Below are positions 16,144 through 25,021 of a DNA stretch of 64,000 nt, in pieces. A program made the translations under genes and the position numbers. Positions within the stretch are counted from its first letter, which is position 1. Each line of letters begins with the position of its first letter. The stretch lies in assembly GCF_001436255.1 (NCBI RefSeq), contig NZ_AZEI01000019.1, positions 1 through 64,000 on the forward strand, given 5' to 3'. The DNA is from Lentilactobacillus rapi DSM 19907 = JCM 15042. GTDB taxonomy: Bacteria > Bacillota > Bacilli > Lactobacillales > Lactobacillaceae. Below the pieces are notes generated by a model, which was given only the letters and a program-made list of their open reading frames with translations, did no database searches and was not told the DNA's origin.

Positions 16144-16172
16144 AAGATACAAATTCAACGGGCAGTTGTCAA
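16144..16172 (-). promoter_or_regulatory. Promoter of the prenyl diphosphate synthase gene
   Basis: On the minus strand TTGACA and TATCTT are separated by exactly 17 nt, about 41 nt before the start codon. The -35 lies in an imperfect palindrome around TCAATTGA in the divergent gap to the next transporter gene. Confidence 0.75.
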
Positions 16173-16212
16173 TTGAACAACGCGCCAAGTTTGAATTTAA
16201 GGAGTGAAAGAA

Positions 16213-17730
16213 TTGCACGATTTTGTCCAAACCTTCATAGATCGAAAAGCTGCTTTAGTCCAAGCACTCGGTCAGCATCTGGCCATTTCATTTTGGGCGT
16301 TGTTAATTGCCGTCATCATTGCAATCCCAGTCGCCATTTGGGTTCGCCGGTATCCTAAGGTAGCTCAGGTAATCCTGCAGCTGACCGGTGTGCTGCAGAC
16401 AATTCCATCCTTAGCTTTATTGGGATTGTTAATTCCGTTTGTTGGGATCGGGACCGTTCCGGCTATCATTGCATTGGTGGTGTACGCCTTGCTGCCGATT
16501 TTTCAAAATACATATGTTGGCCTTACTGAGATTGATCCGTCGACAGAAGAGGCCGCCGATGCCATGGGGATGTCACCTTCCCGAAAATTATTTCGAGTTG
16601 AGCTGCCAATGGCAATGCCAATTATCATTTCAGGAATTCGTACCTCGATGGTGATGATTATCGGCACCGCAACCCTTGCTGCCTTGATTGGTGCAGGTGG
16701 GCTTGGTAACTTTATTTTGCTGGGAATTGACCGCAACAATACCAGCCTGATTCTGATTGGTGCAATTTCTGCTGCCTTATTAGCGATTGTGATGTCTTAT
16801 TTCATTACAATTTTGCAAAAGATGAAATTCCGAAATGTGGTGATCCTAATTGGCACAATTGTAGTCATTGGTGGCGGCTTTGCTGGCTACACGGCCGTTT
16901 CACAACTCAATCAAAAAGTCGTCATTGCAGGTAAGTTAGGGGCAGAACCCGAAATCTTGATTAATATGTACAAGGATTTAATCACAGCAAAAGATCCAAG
17001 GCTGGACGTTGAACTCAAACCCAACTTTGGCAAGACGAGCTTTTTATTTAGTGCGTTAAAGAGCAATCAAATCAATATTTATCCTGAGTTTACCGGGACG
17101 GTGTTGGAGACGCTGACGCACTCGTCGGTCACGCCGAAGACCCCAGCTGCCATTTATCATTTGGGAAAGCAGCAGTTGGCTCAACAAGATCAGATGACTT
17201 ATTTGAAACCAATGGCCTATAACAATACTTATGGTATTGCCGTTAAGGACTCATTTGCCCAGCGATATCATCTAAAGACCATCGAAGATTTACAAAATGT
17301 TCAAGGGAAATTAAAAGCCGGGATGAGCATGGAATTTATGGATCGAAGAGATGGCTTGAAATTGGTCGAACGCCGGTATCACATTAAGTTCCCAGTGAAA
17401 GGGATGGAGCCGGAATTAAGATACCGGGCGATTCACGACAATCAGATTAACCTGATCGATTGTTACTCGACGGACAGTGAATTACGTCAATATCATTTGA
17501 CGGTCCTGAAAGATAACAAGCATGTTTTTCCGATCTATCAGGGGGCGCCGTTGATGACTCAAGAGTTTGCCAAGAAACATCCTCAAGTCGTCAGCAGTTT
17601 GAACAAGCTGGCCGGCAAAATTTCTGAGAAACAGATTCAGCAGATGAACTATGAAGTGAACGTGTTAGATCAATCCCCCGCCAGCGTGGCTCGTCATTAT
17701 TTGGTCAAGCATCATTTGATAAAGGAGTGA
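16213..17730 (+). CDS. ABC transporter permease fused to substrate-binding domain (OpuC/EgtUBC type)
   Basis: A 505-residue fusion. The permease domain (about 1-215, six helices, coupling motif EEAADAMGMSPSRKLFRVEL near 112) is joined to an extracytoplasmic binding domain (about 235-505, opening VVIAGKLGAEPEILINMYKD). This layout belongs to quaternary-ammonium transporters (OpuC, choline, carnitine) and to EgtUBC, the ergothioneine importer of Streptococcus pneumoniae. The ligand cannot be decided by eye. A disulfide reductase gene in the same operon makes a thiol-like ligand attractive. Start TTG 16213 is preferred, 8 nt after AAGGAG; the GTG at 16204 overlaps that site. Confidence 0.9.
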   Translation: MHDFVQTFIDRKAALVQALGQHLAISFWALLIAVIIAIPVAIWVRRYPKVAQVILQLTGVLQTIPSLALLGLLIPFVGIGTVPAIIALVVYALLPIFQNTYVGLTEIDPSTEEAADAMGMSPSRKLFRVELPMAMPIIISGIRTSMVMIIGTATLAALIGAGGLGNFILLGIDRNNTSLILIGAISAALLAIVMSYFITILQKMKFRNVVILIGTIVVIGGGFAGYTAVSQLNQKVVIAGKLGAEPEILINMYKDLITAKDPRLDVELKPNFGKTSFLFSALKSNQINIYPEFTGTVLETLTHSSVTPKTPAAIYHLGKQQLAQQDQMTYLKPMAYNNTYGIAVKDSFAQRYHLKTIEDLQNVQGKLKAGMSMEFMDRRDGLKLVERRYHIKFPVKGMEPELRYRAIHDNQINLIDCYSTDSELRQYHLTVLKDNKHVFPIYQGAPLMTQEFAKKHPQVVSSLNKLAGKISEKQIQQMNYEVNVLDQSPASVARHYLVKHHLIKE

Positions 17731-17734
17731 TTTG

Positions 17735-18697
17735 ATGGTTGAACCTTTGATTGAATTTAAGAACGTTTTTAAAAAATTTGACGGCAAGCCTGTCATCAAA
17801 GATCTTAACCTGAGGATTATGCCAGGAGAATTATTTGTGCTCGTCGGCAGTTCGGGTTCTGGTAAGACAACCACTTTAAAAATGATTAATCGCCTTCTGG
17901 AGAAAAGTTCTGGCACCATCACGGTTGCCGGCAAGTCGGTTGATGATTATTCATTGACTGATTTACGTTGGAAAATCGGTTATGTCTTGCAACAAATCGC
18001 TCTGTTTCCCACCATGACGGTTGCCAAAAACGTTTCTGTGGTGCCGGACATGCAGCATGTTGCGAGTCGCCAAGTGCGTGCAATGGTCGATAATCTGTTG
18101 GCAGAAGTTGGCTTGGATAATGATTTTCGGAATCGGATGCCCAGCGAACTTTCTGGCGGCCAGCAGCAGCGAGTCGGGATTATCCGGGCACTGGCGGGGA
18201 AACCACCGATTATTTTGATGGACGAACCATTCAGCGCATTGGATCCGCTCGCCAGAGAGTCCTTGCAGAAATTAATTTTGAAGTTACATACCAAATATCA
18301 AAATACCATCGTCTTTGTCACTCATGATATGGATGAAGCGTTAAAGCTAGGTGATCGGATTGGCATTATGAAGAATGGGCGCCTGCTACAAGTCGATACG
18401 CCCAAAGATATTACCAATAATCCTGCAAATGAGTTTGTGGCTGACTTTTTCAGTCATAATCGATACTCGGACCTAAATAAAATTCTCGTCAATCAGGTGA
18501 TCGAGGCAGGCTTTATGGTTACCCAGCGAAATGATGACCAGGCTCGATCGGCTCCAAGCATTGAGAAAACGTCAAACTTAAAAGAAGTATTGAGGTTATT
18601 AGCTTCTGCACCGTTAGTTCGGATTATCGATGGACGTGGTAAAACTGTGGGGTATTTTGATAATGAGAGTATCATTCGTTTCTTGAGTACAATTTGA
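17735..18697 (+). CDS. ABC transporter ATPase (OpuCA/EgtUA type)
   Basis: A 320-residue ATPase. Walker A GSSGSGKTT lies near residue 37, signature LSGGQQQR near 140, Walker B ILMDEPFSALD near 160 and switch His in VTHDMDEA. After about 240 a single CBS-like segment (NLKEVLRLLASAPLVRIIDG) forms the regulatory tail. Family members with two CBS domains are longer, so this is a shortened version. It is 4 nt downstream of the permease fusion with AAAGGAG upstream, and it overlaps the 5' leader of the reductase gene. Confidence 0.93.
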   Translation: MVEPLIEFKNVFKKFDGKPVIKDLNLRIMPGELFVLVGSSGSGKTTTLKMINRLLEKSSGTITVAGKSVDDYSLTDLRWKIGYVLQQIALFPTMTVAKNVSVVPDMQHVASRQVRAMVDNLLAEVGLDNDFRNRMPSELSGGQQQRVGIIRALAGKPPIILMDEPFSALDPLARESLQKLILKLHTKYQNTIVFVTHDMDEALKLGDRIGIMKNGRLLQVDTPKDITNNPANEFVADFFSHNRYSDLNKILVNQVIEAGFMVTQRNDDQARSAPSIEKTSNLKEVLRLLASAPLVRIIDGRGKTVGYFDNESIIRFLSTI

Positions 18698-18711
18698 GAG
18701 GAGAGATTCTG

Positions 18712-20043
18712 ATGGTTGAAAAATATGATGTTGTGATCCTCGGCGGTGGGGTTGCCGGTGGTTCATTAGCGCATGCATTACGGCGCCAGAAAAAGACGGT
18801 TGCGGTTGTAGAAAATAATTTATTTGGTGGGACTTGCCCGAACCGGGGATGTGATCCCAAGAAAATTTTACTTGCGGGGTTAGAGGTGACCCAGACGGTT
18901 GCCGATATGCAGGGGAATGGGATTTCTGGCCATGTTGAGGTTAACTGGCCGGACTTGATGCGGCACAAGCGCCAATATACCGATCCCATTTCGCATGCGA
19001 CTCAGCACTCGTTAGAGGCCGATGGGATTGATACCTTCCATGAGTCGGGACAATTTAATCAAGAAGGTCAGTTGCAAGCCGGTGATCATTTACTTGAAGC
19101 TGATAACTATGTGATTGCAACCGGCCAGCGACCACGCCGATTGGATATTCCGGGCAAAGAATATTTTAAAACAAGCACCGATTTCCTCAACTTAAACGAA
19201 ATGCCAAAAGACGTGACGTTCATTGGCGGTGGCTACATTGGCTTTGAATTAGCGGGAATTGCTCATGCTGCCGGAGCCAAGGTCCATTTAATTCATCATA
19301 ATGATCATCCCTTAAAACAATTCGATCCTCAGTTGGTAAAAGAAGTTATCGGTCATCTTGAAGATGAAGGCATTGATGTTCAACTGAATAAGTCCGTTAC
19401 GCAAATTGCCAAGATAGGTGAGCAATATGTCCTTTCGGGTGAGGATAACTTTAAGCTCCCAACCGATATGGTATTTTGTACATCGGGGCGGATTCCAAAC
19501 ATTGATACGATTGGTTTAGACCAAGTCGGCGTTGATTATGATGACCACGGTGTTAAAGTGAATGATTATTTGCAAACGACTAATGACAAGATTTTTGCAA
19601 TGGGGGATGTGGTCAGCACCAAGCGCCCTAAGTTAACTCCGGTTGCAGGTTACGAGGCCGGTTACCTAGCGGATTACTTTGCTGGAAGTCGAGATCAGAT
19701 TACTTTTAAATCAATTCCAACGCTGGTGTTTGGGCAACCGTCACTCGCGCGGGTCGGCCTGCCTTCGAGCATTGCAAATGGTGACGATCACTATTTGTTG
19801 ATCAGTAACGATATGACTGGTTGGTATAGCTATCATCGGTTGAATGAACCCTTGGCCAAAGCTAAAGTGGTTGTGGACAGAGAAAATGGTACAGTGGTCG
19901 GTGCAACGGTATTAAGCAATCATGCAGACTATTTAATCAATATTTTTACACTCATGATTGATCAGCGCATGAAGATTGATGATTTTAACAAGGAAATCTT
20001 GGCTTATCCATCGTTGGCAAGTGATGTGACCTACTTAGTGTAG
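18712..20043 (+). CDS. FAD-dependent disulfide reductase (glutathione-reductase-like)
   Basis: A 443-residue pyridine nucleotide-disulfide oxidoreductase. FAD motif GGGVAGG lies near residue 11, the redox-active disulfide GGTCPNRGCDPKK near 41 (Cys-x4-Cys), the NAD(P)H motif GGGYIGFELAG near 170, and the second FAD motif IFAMGDV near 300. The C-terminal dimer domain ends in AYPSLASDVTYLV, where glutathione reductases have His-Pro and a Glu; the general-acid His appears to be Tyr. It reduces a disulfide or related electron acceptor not identifiable by eye. It is third in the transporter operon, 14 nt after the ATPase stop with GAGAGGAGA upstream. Confidence 0.88.
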   Translation: MVEKYDVVILGGGVAGGSLAHALRRQKKTVAVVENNLFGGTCPNRGCDPKKILLAGLEVTQTVADMQGNGISGHVEVNWPDLMRHKRQYTDPISHATQHSLEADGIDTFHESGQFNQEGQLQAGDHLLEADNYVIATGQRPRRLDIPGKEYFKTSTDFLNLNEMPKDVTFIGGGYIGFELAGIAHAAGAKVHLIHHNDHPLKQFDPQLVKEVIGHLEDEGIDVQLNKSVTQIAKIGEQYVLSGEDNFKLPTDMVFCTSGRIPNIDTIGLDQVGVDYDDHGVKVNDYLQTTNDKIFAMGDVVSTKRPKLTPVAGYEAGYLADYFAGSRDQITFKSIPTLVFGQPSLARVGLPSSIANGDDHYLLISNDMTGWYSYHRLNEPLAKAKVVVDRENGTVVGATVLSNHADYLINIFTLMIDQRMKIDDFNKEILAYPSLASDVTYLV

Positions 20044-20198
20044 TTGTGCACCAAGCATCTGAGTTTTGGAATTGAAGGAACGTTCATTTGTACAGCGGTT
20101 AATTTATGATTAATCTTGGCCGTGATTATGAGATATCATCACTCTATCATCAGCAATATTCATCAGGTTCGTGTTATTTAAGGGACAATCTGGCCCAT

Positions 20199-20250
20199 TA
20201 AAAAAGCACCTCCAAAGTCATGCTATCACACGACTTTGGAGGTGGTTTTC
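20199..20250. terminator. Bidirectional terminator between reductase and helD genes
   Basis: A 13-bp stem CACCTCCAAAGTC (20207-20219) with GACTTTGGAGGTG (20232-20244), an A run on the left and GTTTTC on the right. It serves the convergent genes on both sides. The rest of the gap 20044-20299 shows nothing else. Confidence 0.8.
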
Positions 20251-20299
20251 ATTTTTGATTGATGGGCGTAAAACTAATGTGTGGGATGATTTAGAGCTT

Positions 20300-22606
20300 T
20301 CACCCAATTGTTCGTTCAATCTTAATTTGACTGTTGTGCAAGGTTTCGTCCGAAATCAGCGGTGTTACATTGTCGATACTGATCAGGGTTAAGTGGTGCA
20401 TTGCTCTGGTGATAATGGTGTAAAGGGTGCCTAATAAAGATGCATCAGGATAATTTTTCTCAGAGGTATCCCAGGCAATCACCGAATCAAATTCCAAGCC
20501 CTTTGCGAGGTAAATCGGCAGCACTAGGACACCTTTGGGTAAAGTTCTGTCGGCATCCTTTAAAAGGGTGGCATTGGTTTGACTGTGAATTTGATCGTAT
20601 ACCTGTTTAGCTTCCCGCATATTCTTTGTCAAAATAGCGACTGTTCCGTATTTTTCTCGTTGATTGTTAACAGTCTTGATGACTTGGCTGACAGCATCCT
20701 TGAAATCCGCAGCAAGTACCAGTTCAGGAATGTCGCCATCCCGATTAAACGCCTCGATATTGTCGCCATTTGGCAAAATTGATTTAGCAAACGTGGTAAT
20801 CGGAAATGTCGATCTGTATGACCGCATCAAACTGATCAATCGCGAATTGCGCACTTTAAATGCGGCATTCAAATACTGCAGGATTTCTTCCGGCTGTTCG
20901 ACGTCTTTAAACAAGGCTTGTTCGCTGTCACCCAGCAAAGTCCACTTTGTTTGAGGAAATGCGTAACGAAGATACTTTAATTGGGCAATGGAATAGTCCT
21001 GCATTTCATCAACAAATAAATATTTCATGGTATTATTCTGGCCGCTGTTACAAATATAATCGCGCATGTACAACAATGGGGCGCAATCATCCAACTTAAT
21101 TGAATGGAACTCGATGGCATCATTAAATTCATCGATAGCTTGTTGCCATTTGGGCTGCTGGATATTCTGCGGCAAGGCAACCGTCGCAAGAAAGTCAGCA
21201 TATTGGAGGTAAGCGTCCAAAAAATTATCATTGAAAATGGCATCGTAAACAACCCGCAATCGGTCAGTGACAATCTTTTGAGCGATGAAGAACCGTTCGT
21301 CATCTTCGTTCTGGAATTCGCCCAATGATTTTCCTGCCAGCAAATCGTGATACTTCTCGTCACTTAATTGATCAATTTCATCATTGACCCAGTCTTCTTG
21401 GGTTTCTTTGTTAATCCGGCGTTTGAGCCGCTTGATTAACTCGTTCTTAGTTTGTAAATAACGCTCAGAAACTTTGGCAGCTTTTGGGAAACTATCAAAA
21501 ATTGAGCGGATTTCTCGCTTACTGAAGAAGACCGCTTCGTTAAAAATAATGTCACTGAAGTAAATGTGACTAGCGGATAAATGATCACAATATTCTTTAG
21601 CTTCATCCATGAACTTTGCGGATTCCTTAAAGTTGCGAATGTTTCGCTGCTGGGTGGTTAGTTGACCATCAGTTTCATAACGTTCAAACAGACTTTGAAC
21701 ATTTAAGCCTTTTAATCGATTATCGATAAATTCGTCAAAGGTAACTTGACGCATATTCCGTTCTCCCAAACTGGGAAGGACTTCTGAGATATAGTGACTG
21801 AACAGCTTATTTGGTGAGAATAAAATAATTTGATCAGCTTCTAAAGTGTCGCGGCTGTGATAGAGTAAAAACGCAATTCGTTGAAGAATTGCAGAGGTCT
21901 TACCCGATCCGGCAACGCCTTGAACAACCAGTAAGTTGCTCTTGGTGTCCCGGATGATGTCGTTTTGTTCATGCTGAATGGTGGCAACAATATTCTGCAT
22001 GTAGTCGTCATTTTGAGCCCCTAATGCCGATTGGAGCATTTCATCGCCAACAGTCTCATTGGTATCAAACATATTGCGGATTTTACCGTTGACAATCTGA
22101 AATTGGCGCTTTTTCTTCAACGTCGTTTCCTGTTCGCCCATTGGCGTTTCGTAAGCAACTCTGCCTAAAGTACCATTATAGTAAATACTGGAAATGGGTG
22201 CCCGCCAATCATACACGAGAAATTCACCATCGGCGTTTTCAAATGAGGCGATCCCGATGTAAAGTTGTTCTTCATCCGGTTCATCATCGTCTTGGATATC
22301 AATTCGACCAAAATAGGGTGATTTTTTCAAGTCATGGAGAGTTGATAATTGGGTTTTGAGGATACTTTCGTTTTCTGTCAATCGGGAAACCAGGCCCCGT
22401 TGTTGTTGTAATTCGGCACTGGTTTCGATCCGATCATCAACTTCAAAGTAGTTAACCGAAGTGTTATCGGAATAGTCCCGTTGGACCCGCTTTGTTTCTG
22501 AGTGGGCGCGGTCGTACTCTTGTTTGGTCGTTAAAATCTTTTGATCAATTTTTGAAACGACTTGATCCACTCGTTGCTGTTCTTTTGCTTGTTCGTCGTT
22601 TTCCAA
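20300..22606 (-). CDS. helD: RNA polymerase recycling motor HelD (UvrD/Rep-like helicase)
   Basis: A 768-residue superfamily 1 helicase-like ATPase. An N-terminal coiled coil (about 1-95) precedes the HelD-specific segment VYDWRAPISSIYY near 132. Walker A GVAGSGKTS is at 230-237, Walker B LFVDEMQDYS near 530, and late helicase motifs include SYRST and LAKGLEFDSV. In Bacillus subtilis HelD displaces RNA polymerase stuck after termination. Start TTG 22606 lies 7 nt from GGAGG. It stands alone on the minus strand. Confidence 0.92.
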   Translation of the reverse strand: MENDEQAKEQQRVDQVVSKIDQKILTTKQEYDRAHSETKRVQRDYSDNTSVNYFEVDDRIETSAELQQQRGLVSRLTENESILKTQLSTLHDLKKSPYFGRIDIQDDDEPDEEQLYIGIASFENADGEFLVYDWRAPISSIYYNGTLGRVAYETPMGEQETTLKKKRQFQIVNGKIRNMFDTNETVGDEMLQSALGAQNDDYMQNIVATIQHEQNDIIRDTKSNLLVVQGVAGSGKTSAILQRIAFLLYHSRDTLEADQIILFSPNKLFSHYISEVLPSLGERNMRQVTFDEFIDNRLKGLNVQSLFERYETDGQLTTQQRNIRNFKESAKFMDEAKEYCDHLSASHIYFSDIIFNEAVFFSKREIRSIFDSFPKAAKVSERYLQTKNELIKRLKRRINKETQEDWVNDEIDQLSDEKYHDLLAGKSLGEFQNEDDERFFIAQKIVTDRLRVVYDAIFNDNFLDAYLQYADFLATVALPQNIQQPKWQQAIDEFNDAIEFHSIKLDDCAPLLYMRDYICNSGQNNTMKYLFVDEMQDYSIAQLKYLRYAFPQTKWTLLGDSEQALFKDVEQPEEILQYLNAAFKVRNSRLISLMRSYRSTFPITTFAKSILPNGDNIEAFNRDGDIPELVLAADFKDAVSQVIKTVNNQREKYGTVAILTKNMREAKQVYDQIHSQTNATLLKDADRTLPKGVLVLPIYLAKGLEFDSVIAWDTSEKNYPDASLLGTLYTIITRAMHHLTLISIDNVTPLISDETLHNSQIKIERTIG

Positions 22607-22772
22607 GAGAGGCCTCCATTCGTCGGTTACCTAATTCATCTTTAACTAAACGCTTGCACAATTTTAGATTGATTTTGGCCTCCTGTCAATCCAAGCGGCT
22701 TAAAGAATTAATGGAGATAATTATCTATTTAACAAGCCTTTACTTTTCGCCAATTTATCAGTAAAATTAACC

Positions 22773-22961
22773 TGTTATAAACAAGTCAGTAGATTTATCT
22801 CAAACAGAGAGGCTGTAGATGCTGAAAGCGGCTATGATGAATCGAATTGGAAATTAAAAGGGTGACGCCCGTATCGTCTAAAGAGGTGGCCAGACAGTGG
22901 CTGCAATTTAGGTGGTACCACGTTTAAGCGTCCTATTGTTAATTCAATAGGGCGTTTTTTG
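22773..22961 (+). ncRNA. T-box riboswitch controlling trpS
   Basis: An extended -10 (TGTTATAAA, 22773-22781) opens the leader. The T-box core AGGTGGTACCACG lies at 22910-22922, and the terminator CGTCCTATTG...CAATAGGGCG plus TTTTTT at 22929-22960. A likely Trp specifier TGG stands at 22848-22850, followed by A. Uncharged tRNA-Trp pairing there and at the T-box bulge would prevent termination and allow trpS expression. The stem I region is short compared with classic leaders. Upstream 22607-22772 holds nothing else recognised. Confidence 0.88.
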
Positions 22962-22975
22962 AAAGGATGAGAAAT

Positions 22976-23992
22976 TTGGCAAAGAAAATTATTTTAACAG
23001 GTGATCGGCCAACTGGTAAATTACATATTGGTCATTACGTTGGTTCATTGAAGAACCGAGTGGAATTACAAAACTCAGGTGATTATGAAACGTTCATCAT
23101 GATTGCTGATATGCAGGCGTTGACTGATAATGCCCGCGATCCCGAAAAAATTCGGCACAGTTTGATTCAAGTGGCATTGGATTATTTGGCCGTCGGCATT
23201 GACCCTAAAAAGTCAACGATTTTAGTTCAGTCTCAGATCCCGGCTTTACCAGAATTAACCCAACATTATTCTAATTTAGTGACGGTTTCCAGATTAAATC
23301 GCAATCCAACTGTCAAGAATGAAATCAAACAGAAGAACTTTGGTCAAAGTGTGCCAGTTGGCTTTGCGATGTATCCAATTAGCCAAGCTGCTGACATTAC
23401 GGCCTTTAAAGCAACGACTGTTCCGGTGGGTGATGACCAAGAGCCCATGTTGGAACAGACCCGCGAAATTGTCCGCTCATTTAATTCGATTTATAAAGAA
23501 GACATTTTGGTTGAACCAGAGGGTTACTTCCCACCAAAGGGCATGGGTCGAATTCCTGGCTTGGATGGGAACGCCAAGATGAGTAAGTCACTTGGCAATG
23601 CCATTTACTTATCAGATGACGAAGATACGATTCAAAAGAAAATTATGTCGATGTACACGGATCCCAACCATATTCACGTCGAAGATCCCGGCCAAGTTGA
23701 AGGCAACACGGTCTTTACTTACTTGGATATTTTTGATCCGGATAAGAAAAAAGTTGCCGAATTAAAGGAACAATATAGTCATGGTGGCTTGGGCGACGTT
23801 AAAATTAAACGTTATCTCAACGAAGTGCTCCAAGCAGAATTGAAGCCAATCAGAGAACGTCGTAATCAGTACGCCAAAGATGAAGCGGGCGTTTATGACA
23901 TTCTTAAAAAGGGCAGCGAGCATGCAAATGAGGTCGCTAACCAAACGCTTAAAGAGGTTCGTGACGCTATTGGAATCAATTATTTTGATTAA
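22976..23992 (+). CDS. trpS: Tryptophan-tRNA ligase
   Basis: A 338-residue class I aminoacyl-tRNA synthetase that charges tRNA-Trp. HIGH is at 17-20 and KMSKS near 201, with the active-site block [19 protein letters not shown] between. TTG 22976 is favoured because AAAGGA lies 9 nt upstream; the ATG at 22967 overlaps that site. Regulation is by the T-box leader directly upstream. ppx follows 23 nt later and probably shares the transcript. Confidence 0.96.
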   Translation: MAKKIILTGDRPTGKLHIGHYVGSLKNRVELQNSGDYETFIMIADMQALTDNARDPEKIRHSLIQVALDYLAVGIDPKKSTILVQSQIPALPELTQHYSNLVTVSRLNRNPTVKNEIKQKNFGQSVPVGFAMYPISQAADITAFKATTVPVGDDQEPMLEQTREIVRSFNSIYKEDILVEPEGYFPPKGMGRIPGLDGNAKMSKSLGNAIYLSDDEDTIQKKIMSMYTDPNHIHVEDPGQVEGNTVFTYLDIFDPDKKKVAELKEQYSHGGLGDVKIKRYLNEVLQAELKPIRERRNQYAKDEAGVYDILKKGSEHANEVANQTLKEVRDAIGINYFD

Positions 23993-24015
23993 AATATCCA
24001 GAAAGGGTGGCCGAA

Positions 24016-24957
24016 ATGGAAAACCTGGTAATTTTGGATATTGGTTCCAATTCCGTCAGAATGGCGATTAACCAAATTTCTAATGATGGTTCCTACCGCG
24101 AGATTAAACGGATCAAAAGTGACAGCCGGCTATCTGAAGGGATGGGTAAAGCTAAGATCCTTCAGAAGGACGCGATGGAACGCACGATTAAATCGTTAGC
24201 AGATTTCAAACGGATTTATCTTAAGTACAATGCAAAAAAGGTCATTGGAATTGCGACGGCCGCTGTTCGGCAAGCCAAGAATCAGGATGTCTTTTTGAAG
24301 GATGTCCAACAACGGATTGGCATTAAGCTTCAAGTCCTGTCTGGGACAGAGGAAGCCTACTACGATTACCTCGGGGTGATTAATCGATTGGGCGCCGAAA
24401 ATTGCCTTATTTTAGACATTGGTGGGGCCAGTTGTGAACTGATCCGGGTCAGTCATGGCCAAAGTAAAAATCTGACGAGTATCCCAATTGGAGCCGTTAA
24501 CCTCACAGAACGTTATCATCTGGAAGATGCAATTTCAGGGGCGAATTTATTTAACGCGCAGTTTAATATTCGCAAGCTCTATGCCAAAATTAAATGGTTG
24601 AGCCGTTCCTACCATCAACCGTTAGTGCTACTTGGCGGGGCGAACCGCACCCTGGCAAGAATTAATCGCAAACGGCAGCACATGACGCGAATTGATGCGA
24701 TTCATGGCTATCATTTGACGGCAGAACAGGTTAACCGGACTTATCTGAACTTATTGCGCGGAAATGTGAATCAACGGAGACAAATCCAAGGCTTGGAAAA
24801 TGACCGCGCTGACATTATTGTCGGCGGTTTATTGCCACTCATTGTGCTAATGGATCGCGTGGATGCCAAAAAAGTATTATTTTCTGAGAGCGGTGTTCGC
24901 GAGGGCATTATTACTGAGTACGTCGAAAAAAATTATAATGTCCAATTGGACAAATAA
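24016..24957 (+). CDS. ppx: Ppx/GppA family exopolyphosphatase
   Basis: A 313-residue ASKHA-fold phosphatase. LDIGSNSVRM near residue 6, GTEEAYYDYLG near 113 and LDIGGASCELI near 133 are the phosphate-binding loops. Family members hydrolyse polyphosphate and/or guanosine pentaphosphate. At about 310 residues it has only the core domains and lacks the C-terminal helical domain of long Ppx proteins. ATG 24016 is preferred over GTG 24007 for spacing to GAAAGGG. Confidence 0.9.
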   Translation: MENLVILDIGSNSVRMAINQISNDGSYREIKRIKSDSRLSEGMGKAKILQKDAMERTIKSLADFKRIYLKYNAKKVIGIATAAVRQAKNQDVFLKDVQQRIGIKLQVLSGTEEAYYDYLGVINRLGAENCLILDIGGASCELIRVSHGQSKNLTSIPIGAVNLTERYHLEDAISGANLFNAQFNIRKLYAKIKWLSRSYHQPLVLLGGANRTLARINRKRQHMTRIDAIHGYHLTAEQVNRTYLNLLRGNVNQRRQIQGLENDRADIIVGGLLPLIVLMDRVDAKKVLFSESGVREGIITEYVEKNYNVQLDK

Positions 24958-24994
24958 AAGGCTGGCGTCGAGAGTTTTCTTGACCAGCTTTTTA
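24956..24994 (+). terminator. Terminator after ppx
   Basis: GCTGG and CCAGC enclose TCGAGA/TCTTGA around a 4-nt loop, followed by TTTTTA. It ends the trpS-ppx transcript 28 nt before mvaA. Confidence 0.75.
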
Positions 24995-25021
24995 TGCCTT
25001 TTGAGAATCTATGGTGATATG

